Source of the DNA: JAEXNA01 sp050486105
GTDB lineage: Bacteria > Vulcanimicrobiota > Xenobia > Xenobiales > JADMJV01
Reading direction: 5' to 3'
Length of the DNA: 6,783 bases
NCBI GenBank assembly: GCA_050486105.1
Contig: JBJHCR010000334.1
Span: 1-6,783 of the forward strand
The position numbers and the translations under genes are program-made. Within the stretch, counting starts at the first letter, position 1. Each line of letters starts with the position of its first letter. The notes beneath the pieces were generated by a model, which was not told where the DNA came from, ran no database searches, and saw only the letters and a list, made by a program, of their open reading frames with translations. Shown piece by piece: positions 1 through 5,881 of the stretch.

Positions 1-792
1 CTGCCCATTGCTCTGTCCGCAGCTGTTTGGGCTGCCGAAGGATGGCCCAAAGTGTCGACCCTAGGGTGGGTCGTCTTGGCCATGATTGGAGCTCGAACTG
101 CGGGTATGAGTGCCAATCGGTTGATCGATGCCCGATTGGATGCCGCTAATCCCCGAACGGCCGATCGACTGCTTCCAAGCGGGCGCCTAAGGCCTTCTTA
201 TGTGATGCTGCTCATGCTCGGTTCTCTGGCTGTCCTGGTGTACGCTGCCCACCGGTTGAACCCCCTTTGCCTGGCATTGGCGCCGGTAGCTGTAGCTCTA
301 CTGTTGCTCTATAGCTATCTGAAACGGTGGACTTGGGGATGTCATTTCGGCTTGGGAGCGGTGCAGGCTTGCGGACCGCTCGGCGCCTGGCTTGGGGTCA
401 CTGGAGAGTGGGCCCTGGCTCCGGTTTTTCTGGCCATTGGAGTCTTTTTTTGGATGGCGGGCTTCGATGTTCTGTACGCCTTAGCTGACGAGGAGCACGA
501 TAAAAATCACGGGGTCTACTCTATTCCAGCTCGCTTTGGAGCCCGGAGAGCCTGTTGGCTTAGCCGGCTTTGTCATCTGCTGGCGTTCTTGTGCTGGTGT
601 TGCTTCACGGTCAGTGTGTCCGGAGGCTTTGTCTGGGGCTTGGGCCTGGGGGCGGTTGGTTCACTGCTGATTTGGGAACATGTTCTGGTGAAGCCTGGCA
701 ATCTGGTCCATCTTCCGATGGCTTTTTTCCGGGTCAACAGCTTGATTTCGGTCGTTCTGTTTCTGGCGACTTTGGGAGAAAACTTCTTATGA
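1..792 (+). CDS. mqnP: UbiA-family prenyltransferase, probable MqnP (5' end outside window)
   Basis: Integral membrane prenyltransferase of the UbiA superfamily. In futalosine-pathway bacteria the MqnP member attaches the polyprenyl tail to the naphthoate-type precursor at the inner membrane. The frame is open from base 1, and the residues before the GTG at 52 (reading LPIALSAAVWAAEGWPK) look like the normal first membrane helix of the family, so that GTG is not the real start and the gene is cut by the window edge. Both Asp-rich metal/diphosphate motifs are present: NRLIDARLD followed by NPRT at bases 115-156, and DEEHD followed by a GVYSIPARFG stretch from base 487. Several long hydrophobic stretches lie between and after them. 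The stop TGA overlaps the next gene's ATG (ATGA). The assignment to MqnP rather than UbiA or another paralogue comes from the neighbouring mqnA and mqnC; family membership itself is clear from sequence. Confidence 0.85.
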   Translation: MPIALSAAVWAAEGWPKVSTLGWVVLAMIGARTAGMSANRLIDARLDAANPRTADRLLPSGRLRPSYVMLLMLGSLAVLVYAAHRLNPLCLALAPVAVALLLLYSYLKRWTWGCHFGLGAVQACGPLGAWLGVTGEWALAPVFLAIGVFFWMAGFDVLYALADEEHDKNHGVYSIPARFGARRACWLSRLCHLLAFLCWCCFTVSVSGGFVWGLGLGAVGSLLIWEHVLVKPGNLVHLPMAFFRVNSLISVVLFLATLGENFL

Positions 793-1649
793 ATGATGAC
801 CCTAAACAATGGAGGGCTCTCTTTGAGCAGGGTCACCACCTCTGTCTTGGAAAGCGAGCCTCCATCCTAGCGAAAGGTCGTGGGGTCAAAGCTCTGGCCG
901 ATCCTCAGATCTTGGTTCTCGCCCAGGGGAGCGATGGGGTGCGCGGTGGCCGACGGGTCTCAGAACCGGACCCCAAGGCCGTGCGCTCCGTCGTCTACAT
1001 TGGACAAAATGAGAATCTGGATTCCCGACTCTCGGAGATTCGGCAGAGCTTTCCGCAAGCCGAGATCGCCGGGCAGAACCGGTTTGACCAAGAGTTTGCG
1101 GATCGGTTTACGGGTTTCGATCGAGCGGTTTTCGTGGCGGGACTCTTGGCAAAGAATTTTCGACCCACCCAAGATTTGAAGGCTTGGCAAGGTTCCCCAG
1201 GGCTTTCTCCAGGGACGGCCGTCCTGCAGTATTCCCCGGAGGTCACAGGGCGAGCGGTGCAGCAGGCTGTGGAAGAGTTAGAGGGATGCCATGGCCTGGT
1301 TTCTGTGGTTCCGTTGCCAACGGGTGTGGGAGATCGGATTCCCCTCCCCGGGCTGACTACCTCCGGAGTGGTAGATGTCATGCTCTTAGCCTCTTTGAGA
1401 ATTGCGCTGCCTACCACAGTGCGCGTGAGAGCTTCCTGGGCGGCCCTAGGCTGGAAGGTCGCCCAGGTTGGACTGGCCTATGGTGCTGATGAATGCGCGG
1501 GTTGGTCCGCCGCCGAGTCTTTGGTGTACTCAGAGCGAGTGAGAGCAGCGTCGAGGGTGGAGATCTCGGAGCTATCCGAAGGCTTGCTCGAAGCAGGTCG
1601 CGAGAACGAAGGTTGGCATCTGCCCTTGATTCCAAGCCAGGCATCCTAG
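789..1649 (+). CDS. Cluster-less MqnE/MqnC-like radical SAM homologue, 286 aa
   Basis: Not a gene I can name. Both ends resemble MqnE/MqnC-type radical SAM proteins. Near the N-terminus LFEQGHHLCLGKRASILAKG (residues 11-30) parallels LFEQDLLELGERADAVRQHH of the MqnC in this window. In the C-terminal third SWAALGWKVAQVGLAYGAD (216-234) parallels GWVTEGAKLAQLALGFGAD, followed by an AAESLVY stretch where the family has an EE-hydrophobic segment. The CxxxCxxC loop that binds the [4Fe-4S] cluster should follow residue 40 but is absent; the only cysteines are C19, C167 and C236. The protein is about 75 residues shorter than MqnC. It is therefore probably a degenerate barrel without radical SAM chemistry (inference). 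Start: ATG at 789 overlaps the mqnP stop and has GGGAG 10 bases upstream; the frame is open further upstream to 570 but that lies inside mqnP. The ORF is intact and sits between two pathway genes, suggesting it is kept for a role in menaquinone synthesis, perhaps as a partner or scaffold. Confidence 0.8.
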   Translation: MNDDPKQWRALFEQGHHLCLGKRASILAKGRGVKALADPQILVLAQGSDGVRGGRRVSEPDPKAVRSVVYIGQNENLDSRLSEIRQSFPQAEIAGQNRFDQEFADRFTGFDRAVFVAGLLAKNFRPTQDLKAWQGSPGLSPGTAVLQYSPEVTGRAVQQAVEELEGCHGLVSVVPLPTGVGDRIPLPGLTTSGVVDVMLLASLRIALPTTVRVRASWAALGWKVAQVGLAYGADECAGWSAAESLVYSERVRAASRVEISELSEGLLEAGRENEGWHLPLIPSQAS

Positions 1650-1672
1650 GACAAGAGGAGAAAACGGCAATT

Positions 1673-2506
1673 ATGAGCAGACCATTGCGATTGGGAATTC
1701 TTTCTTATGTGAACTGCCTCCCGGTAACTTTGGCCTTGGAGCAGGGTTTGCTTGGAGGGGAGAACATCGAGTTAGTTCAGGGTTCTCCGGCCGAGTTGAA
1801 TCGAGCGATGGCCGACGGTGACCTAGATATGAGCGCGGTTTCCACGGTGGAGTTTTTGACCCGTCGAGAACGTTATCGGCGCTCGGTTGAGCGCTCGTTG
1901 TGGTGCGACGGTAAAGTCGATAGTGTCACCCTTTTCTCTCCTTTAAGCCGAGAGGAGCTTCAAGCGGGTCAGCCCCTTATCGCCGTGACCCCGGAGAGCG
2001 CGACCTCGGTTGCTCTGCTCGAACTGCTTCTTCCCAGAGCTGTTTTAGAGCCCTTCCACGATCTCCAGCAACTTCGCAGCGGGCTTCTAGATTCGAGGGA
2101 ATTTTCGGCAGTCTAGCTGATCGGTGACGGAGCTTTGCAGCCTCCTGAATGGTGCGCAGACTTGAATTCTTACGACCTGGGATCATGGTGGAAGGAAGAG
2201 ACCGGGCTCCCTATGACCTATGCGGTATGGGTGGCTCGGCGAGACCTCGATCCGTCGTCGTTGCAATCTCTCGAAGAACTTCTGGATCGATCGCTCGAAT
2301 ACGGGCTTTCCCATCCCGAAGAGGTTTTGACCGAAGCTCTCTCGCGTTGTCCGGTGGACAAGGAACGCTTGAGCATATATTTTCAGAATCTTCAATATCG
2401 AACAAACGATCTGTCTGCGGAAGGTCTGGTGGAATTCGGGGGACGGCTAGCTCTAAACAGGTTTTTGGCTAAGCCACCTATCAAAAGACCGCTGACCGCC
2501 CACTAG
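1673..2506 (+). pseudogene. mqnA: Chorismate dehydratase MqnA interrupted by in-frame TAG
   Basis: MqnA dehydrates chorismate to 3-[(1-carboxyvinyl)oxy]benzoate, the first step of the futalosine pathway, using a fold like periplasmic binding proteins but in the cytosol. Family signatures are clear: RLGILSYVNCLPV (residues 6-18), GSPAELNRAMADGDLDMSAV (37-56), the VTPESATSVALLELLLP stretch (105-121), then after the stop LIGDGAL, YDLGSWWKEETGLPMTYAVW and VARRDL. Ignoring the stop, the frame spans 277 positions, a normal MqnA length. Codon 148 (2114-2116) is TAG, exactly where related proteins carry a hydrophobic residue in an AVLLIGD-type strand. No frameshift is involved, and both halves keep family identity. 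Start ATG 1673 has AGGAG at 1656-1660; the same frame is open back to 1493 but that part lies within the upstream gene. The product is truncated unless the TAG is read through or is a sequence error. Re-initiation would have to use CTG 2117 or TTG 2135, both poor. The identity is firm; functional status is open. Confidence 0.8.
2114..2116 (+). other. Premature TAG stop inside mqnA
   Basis: Codons around the site read GTC TAG CTG ATC GGT GAC, so the protein reads FSAV-stop-LIGDGAL. A single base difference from TTG (Leu) would restore the expected AVLLIGD-like strand. TAG also ends the MqnE-like gene, mqnA itself, mqnC and the NUDIX gene, so it is an ordinary stop codon here. TTG at 2135, with GGAG at 2129-2132 only two bases away, is the nearest conventional restart in frame but would omit the LIGDGA strand. 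Confidence 0.9.
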
Positions 2507-2537
2507 GGCTGCTGTGGGAAAGGCTTCAAAGTAAGTG

Positions 2538-3620
2538 ATGAAATCAGCACCAGATACCGTACGAAACCTCAGGGTGCAAAGCCCTCATTCTAGGTTGACC
2601 TTCGAAGAGGGATTGAGCCTTTTTGAGCAAGATCTGCTCGAACTTGGGGAGCGCGCCGATGCCGTCCGCCAACATCATCATCCCGAGAATTATGTCACTT
2701 TTATTCGTGACCGCATCATCAACTACACCAACGTCTGCATCACTTACTGCAAATTCTGCGCTTTCTATCGTCCGCCTGGCCACGCTGAAAGCTATGTGCG
2801 CAGCAAAGACGAGATCTTTACCAAGGTTGAGGAGATGCTCAAGCTTGGTGGGACGACCCTTATGCTGCAGGGCGGTCACAACCCCGAACTCAAGATTGAC
2901 TACTACGAGGATCTTTTCAGCTCTATCAAGGAGCGTTTCGATGTCTATCTGCACAGTTTGACCGCCACTGAGGTGGACCATATGGCCCAGACCAGTGGCT
3001 TGACTCTGGAGGAAACCTTGCTGCGCCTGAAACAGGCCGGACTCGACAGCCTTCCTGGTGGGGGAGCTGAGATGTTGGTTGATGACATTAGAGAGAAGGT
3101 TGCGCCCCTGAAAACCACTGCCGACCGCTGGTTCGAAGTTCACGAAACAGCCCACAAGGTGGGTTTGGAGTCCACCGCGACTATGGTTTTCGGTTTCGGT
3201 GAAACGGCACGTCATCGAATCGAGCATTTGGACCGCTTGAGGGCGCTTCAGGACCGGACCGGAGGGTTTCGTTCGTTCATCCACTGGAGTTTGACTCCCG
3301 GACACAGCGGCATGACCCGAACCATACCTCCTGGAGGACAAGAGTATCTCCGGATTATGGCCATCGCTCGTCTGTACCTCGACAATTTTCGCCACATTCA
3401 CGCTGGCTGGGTCACCGAAGGGGCCAAATTGGCCCAGTTGGCACTTGGCTTTGGGGCTGATGATCTAGGCAGTGTGCTGATGGAGGAATTGGTGATTTCG
3501 GCTACCGGGGTAGCCTACGCCTATAATGCCGAGCAGATTTCCGAGATGATCCGAGCGGTTGGTCGAATCCCTGCTGTGCGGAACAGTCGCTATGAGATTC
3601 TAGAAGTCTTGGGCAAATAG
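2538..3620 (+). CDS. mqnC: Cyclic dehypoxanthinyl futalosine synthase MqnC (radical SAM)
   Basis: Cytosolic radical SAM enzyme that cyclises dehypoxanthine futalosine to cyclic dehypoxanthine futalosine. The radical SAM [4Fe-4S] motif is intact: NVCITYCKFCAF, with cysteines at residues 67, 71 and 74 counted from ATG 2538. Other family marks follow in order: the LQGGHNPEL strand-loop near 110-118, LHSLTATEVDHMA, the LPGGGAEML motif, the RWFEVHETAHKVGLESTATM stretch, and the C-terminal LDNFRHIHAGWVTEGAKLAQ segment with GADDLGSVLMEE. The protein is 360 residues, usual for MqnC. The HINPTNVC...CKFCAFRR pattern and YGHIE motif typical of MqnE are replaced here by MqnC-like versions (FYRPPGHAESYV, FGFGE), so I favour MqnC over MqnE. 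GTG at 2535 is directly upstream in frame and could be the start instead; neither has a strong ribosome binding site. It lies 31 bases after the mqnA stop. Confidence 0.93.
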   Translation: MKSAPDTVRNLRVQSPHSRLTFEEGLSLFEQDLLELGERADAVRQHHHPENYVTFIRDRIINYTNVCITYCKFCAFYRPPGHAESYVRSKDEIFTKVEEMLKLGGTTLMLQGGHNPELKIDYYEDLFSSIKERFDVYLHSLTATEVDHMAQTSGLTLEETLLRLKQAGLDSLPGGGAEMLVDDIREKVAPLKTTADRWFEVHETAHKVGLESTATMVFGFGETARHRIEHLDRLRALQDRTGGFRSFIHWSLTPGHSGMTRTIPPGGQEYLRIMAIARLYLDNFRHIHAGWVTEGAKLAQLALGFGADDLGSVLMEELVISATGVAYAYNAEQISEMIRAVGRIPAVRNSRYEILEVLGK

Positions 3621-3635
3621 AGGGACTGTGGTTTC

Positions 3636-3640
3636 AGGAG
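3636..3640 (+). promoter_or_regulatory. Ribosome binding site favouring GTG 3646 for menG
   Basis: AGGAG lies five bases before GTG 3646, a near-ideal Shine-Dalgarno distance. The competing GTG at 3628 has only AGGG at 3621-3624, three bases away. This favours the shorter 238-residue product. Confidence 0.55.
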
Positions 3641-3645
3641 AGCCA

Positions 3646-4362
3646 GTGCCTTTGACAGTGCCACAAGGTGAACAGCGCGCCGACCTAGTGCGGCAGATGT
3701 TCGACCGAGTGTGTGGACGCTACGACTTGAACAACGCTTTGCTTTCTTTCGGCTTGGATGGGTACTGGCGTTGGCGAGCCAAGAACCTATTGGCCTTGCC
3801 GGATGACGCTCGAGTGGTGGACCTGTGCTGTGGGACGGGAGCGGTAACCAGAACTTTGGCCCAGGCCGTGCCCCGAGGCAAGGTTGTCGGGGTCGATTTC
3901 TCCGCAGGGATGTTAGAGCGTGCCCGGGCCGCAGGATGTAAGCCCGGGTCTTGTTCGGTCACCTATATTCAGGCCGATGTCCTGAACGTCCCTCTCCAAG
4001 ACGGCCTCTTCGATGCGGCCACTCTGTGTTATGGTCCGCGAAACATTGTTGATCTCCAAGCGTTGTGGGCCGAGATGGCCCGTTTGGTTCGACCAGGAGG
4101 ACAGATTCTTACGCTAGAGTTGACTCGCCCAGGCGGTTTCCTGGGAGTTCTGCACACCTGGTACCTTCAAGTTGTGGTGCCAATGCTAGGCGGATTGGTC
4201 TCAGGTGATATGGCAGCCTATCGGTACTTAAGCAAGACTATTTCGGGCTTCATCGAGCCGGAAGAGCTGGCGTCATCCATGCTCGAAGGCGGGCTCCGAG
4301 AAGTAACCATTCATCCCCTCACCGGCGGTATTGTCACCGTGCACTTGGCTAGAGTGGGTTGA
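3646..4362 (+). CDS. menG: Demethylmenaquinone methyltransferase MenG/UbiE
   Basis: SAM-dependent class I methyltransferase that adds the ring methyl group in the last step of menaquinone synthesis; the same family (UbiE) also serves ubiquinone where that is made. Counting from GTG 3646, features in order are the MFDRVCGRYDLNN start of the fold (18-30), SAM-binding motif I VVDLCCGTGAV (57-67), the acidic ribose contact in GVDFS (D84), the UbiE-type YGPRNIVD (129-136), RPGG (149-152), AYRYLSKTISGF (191-202) and a C-terminal LTGGIVTVH (225-233). At 238 residues it is full length. Start choice: GTG 3646 has AGGAG five bases upstream; GTG 3628 is also in frame, with AGGG only three bases upstream, and would add six residues. 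Last gene of the mqn cluster; it follows mqnC closely, and its 3' end overlaps the converging NUDIX gene. The family is certain; menaquinone as substrate is inferred from the operon. Confidence 0.93.
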   Translation: MPLTVPQGEQRADLVRQMFDRVCGRYDLNNALLSFGLDGYWRWRAKNLLALPDDARVVDLCCGTGAVTRTLAQAVPRGKVVGVDFSAGMLERARAAGCKPGSCSVTYIQADVLNVPLQDGLFDAATLCYGPRNIVDLQALWAEMARLVRPGGQILTLELTRPGGFLGVLHTWYLQVVVPMLGGLVSGDMAAYRYLSKTISGFIEPEELASSMLEGGLREVTIHPLTGGIVTVHLARVG

Positions 4363-4963
4363 AGCTTAGTGCGCCGACCTTCCTCACGAGCCTTAGTACG
4401 CTCTCCTCTTCAGTGTAGTCTCGAACCCGGTTGAGGGGTACCCAGGCAAGTTTCAAGTCCGGGGACTCCGGATTTAGAGTTAGCCCCGGATCACTCACTA
4501 GCCAGAATCTGAGGTCGAAGTGCTCGTGGGCAAGCTCACTTCCTCTGGCCGGAATGGGGTGGATGTCCAGGTCTAAAGGGACCGGTCGCTTTGACAGGTT
4601 TCCCAGCGGGGCTGGGAACAGGGCTTCCTTAGGGAGCCCGGTTTCCTCCCAAGCTTCGCGATGAGCCACTCTCAGGAGATCAGGGTCCCCGTCGGCGTGC
4701 CCTCCGGGTTGGAGCCAACGTTGCAAGAAGGGGTGGAAGAGAAGCAGGACCCACTTGCGCTCGAGGTCGGTGATCAGGGCTGAACCGGTGCAATGACCGC
4801 TCGTCTGCTGACGAGAGCAACAATCTGGGACACTGCTGATGAAGGTCCAGAATTTCTCGAAGGCTTCCCGCTGATCCCAGCACGCTTCTTTGGCTTCCCA
4901 AAACTGCCGATACCGGCTCAAGTCTTGGTGCAAGAGGCTCGGACCCAGAGCTGAGCCAGTCAC
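4349..4963 (-). CDS. NUDIX hydrolase, 204 aa
   Basis: NUDIX-fold phosphohydrolase, a family that cleaves nucleoside diphosphates linked to another group; the substrate here cannot be told from sequence. The NUDIX box runs from G88 to L110: GHADGDPDLL, then HREAWEETGL, with the metal-binding REAWEE (102-107) intact. The first glutamate of the textbook GX5E is a proline here (GDP), which to my recollection is common in the GGHADGDPDLL-type subfamily. Other marks of that subfamily are HCTGSALITD (57-66), LQPGGH (85-89), PLDLDIHPIPAR (129-140) and HEHFDLRFWL (146-155). About 55 residues precede the fold and include FWTFISSVPDCC, as in relatives. Start GTG at 4961-4963 overlaps the ABC ATPase stop (GTGA), implying translational coupling; there is no strong ribosome binding site of its own. 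The TAG stop lies inside the menG 3' end. Confidence 0.9.
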   Translation of the reverse strand: MTGSALGPSLLHQDLSRYRQFWEAKEACWDQREAFEKFWTFISSVPDCCSRQQTSGHCTGSALITDLERKWVLLLFHPFLQRWLQPGGHADGDPDLLRVAHREAWEETGLPKEALFPAPLGNLSKRPVPLDLDIHPIPARGSELAHEHFDLRFWLVSDPGLTLNPESPDLKLAWVPLNRVRDYTEEESVLRLVRKVGALSFNPL

Positions 4964-5718
4964 GATAGGTCCGCTTCAACGGGTTGGTCAGAACTCAATT
5001 CTCGCCAAGTCTCGCGAAGTTCCGAGACCGGCCCAACGAATAAGACTCGACCTCGATCCAAGAGGGTGACCCGATCGCTGACTGAGGCGACATCATCGAG
5101 AAAATCAGAAGTTAGAACCACAGTTTTTCCCTGTTCTCTTAGGGACAAGAGAAACTGATTAAGGTCAAGTTTCTTCTTCTGACTCAAGCCGGCAAGAGGT
5201 TCGTCGAGCAAGAGAATAGGTGGATCGTGGACCAGAGCACCGGCCAAGCCAACCAGGAGTCTCTGCTCGGAGGTCAATTGGCCGAGTCGTTCGTTGCTCG
5301 AGGAATCCAGAGGGATTTGGTTGAGAATCTGAGTGCCGGCTTCCATTCTCCTTCGCCTGGGAAGGCCGTAGGCCTGGGCGCAAAACCTGAGGTACTCGGA
5401 AATCGTAAGCTCATCGAACCCTCCGATGATATCAGGAAGGTAGCCAATGAGGGGTCTCAATTCGGAGACCAGGTGGTGAGGGGTATCGAAGATCTTGAGC
5501 TCCCCACTGTCCGGAGCAAAGATCGTGGCCAAGATTCTCAGGGCGGTCGTTTTTCCGGCTCCGTTGGTACCGAGCAGAGTCATGATTTGACCGGGGTAAA
5601 CTCGGATAAAGAAGTTTTCGAGCGCCGTTTGACCCGACAGCGATTTCCCCAAATCCCGTCCCCAGATGACAGGCCTAGAGGGCCAACCGGAAACACCCAT
5701 AACATCTTGCTCGTTCAT
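4960..5718 (-). CDS. ABC transporter ATP-binding protein with degenerate motifs
   Basis: Cytoplasmic ATPase of the ABC exporter/gliding type (ABC-2 style), 252 residues. Counting from ATG 5716-5718, Walker A GTNGAGKTT is at 50-58 and Walker B ILLLDEP at 168-174 with catalytic E173; both are intact. Three other sites depart from the norm. The Q-loop reads YLPD (D96 for Gln), which I recall as frequent in a YMPD-type subfamily. The signature reads LTSEQ (148-152) in place of LSGGQ. The switch histidine is D205 in LTSDFLDDV, where LSSH is usual. Hydrolysis may therefore be weak, or shared with another ATPase subunit (inference). No permease is encoded beside it: downstream is the NUDIX gene, upstream a ketopantoate reductase-like gene. 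The frame is open upstream to a TTG at 5796, but ATG 5718 has AGGGA five bases upstream; another ATG, at 5740-5742, would add eight residues (MDDFTGTI). Confidence 0.9.
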   Translation of the reverse strand: MNEQDVMGVSGWPSRPVIWGRDLGKSLSGQTALENFFIRVYPGQIMTLLGTNGAGKTTALRILATIFAPDSGELKIFDTPHHLVSELRPLIGYLPDIIGGFDELTISEYLRFCAQAYGLPRRRRMEAGTQILNQIPLDSSSNERLGQLTSEQRLLVGLAGALVHDPPILLLDEPLAGLSQKKKLDLNQFLLSLREQGKTVVLTSDFLDDVASVSDRVTLLDRGRVLFVGPVSELRETWRELSSDQPVEADLS

Positions 5719-5881
5719 TATTGTCCCTGTGAAATCGTCCATTTGTCGCCAAATATTCTCGATATTACGCAAAAATGTCCAATTCCACAGGACCAAAATG
5801 CACTTCGCAATCTGTCAAGGGGGTTCCCGGTCGGACCTCTAGGCTCATTGAGCGTGTTTTTTTCCAGAGCAACGCTCTCCG
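5719..5881 (-). promoter_or_regulatory. AT-richer gap, likely holding the ABC-NUDIX promoter
   Basis: This 163-base gap between the reductase stop and the ATPase start is clearly more AT-rich than its surroundings, mainly over 5719-5800. Read on the minus strand it has a perfect TTGACA (plus positions 5813-5818) but no good -10 box at 16-18 bases from it. A weaker TAATAT lies further on at 5763-5768. An inverted repeat AATAT-TCTCG-ATATT covers 5752-5766 and could be an operator. A promoter here is plausible by position; the exact boxes are uncertain. Confidence 0.35.
5724..5728 (-). promoter_or_regulatory. Ribosome binding site for the ABC ATPase gene
   Basis: On the minus strand the sequence reads AGGGA, five bases (CAATA), then ATG at 5718. 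This is the best placed Shine-Dalgarno among the candidate starts and decides the start used here. Confidence 0.55.

Noticed and set aside
570..788. Upstream extension of the MqnE-like gene inside mqnP
   Set aside because: It lies wholly in the conserved mqnP coding region; ATG 789 with GGGAG upstream and the ATGA overlap is the better start.
995..1417. A 140-codon open frame on the minus strand opposite the MqnE-like gene
   Set aside because: No recognisable motif, and the plus-strand frame has clear family resemblance and operon spacing.
1493..1672. Upstream extension of mqnA inside the MqnE-like gene
   Set aside because: MqnA homology starts at the ATG at 1673, which has its own AGGAG; the extension is a shadow of the upstream gene.
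2544..3401. A 285-codon open frame on the minus strand opposite mqnC
   Set aside because: It is the mirror of a strongly conserved radical SAM gene, shows no recognisable protein features and has no room for its own signals.
1647..3620. Genome-wide reassignment of TAG to an amino acid
   Set aside because: TAG ends the MqnE-like gene, mqnA, mqnC and the NUDIX gene at the expected family lengths, so it serves as a normal stop here.
5763..5790. A possible sigma-54 promoter (TGGACATTTTTGC on the minus strand)
   Set aside because: The GG and GC elements are separated by 8 bases rather than the required 10.
5843..5878. Small hairpins with a T-run after the reductase gene (GCTC-ATT-GAGC and AGAGC-AAC-GCTCT)
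   Set aside because: The T-run follows the first hairpin only on the plus strand, where no gene ends; on the minus strand the hairpins are not followed by T residues, so they are not a convincing terminator for the reductase gene.
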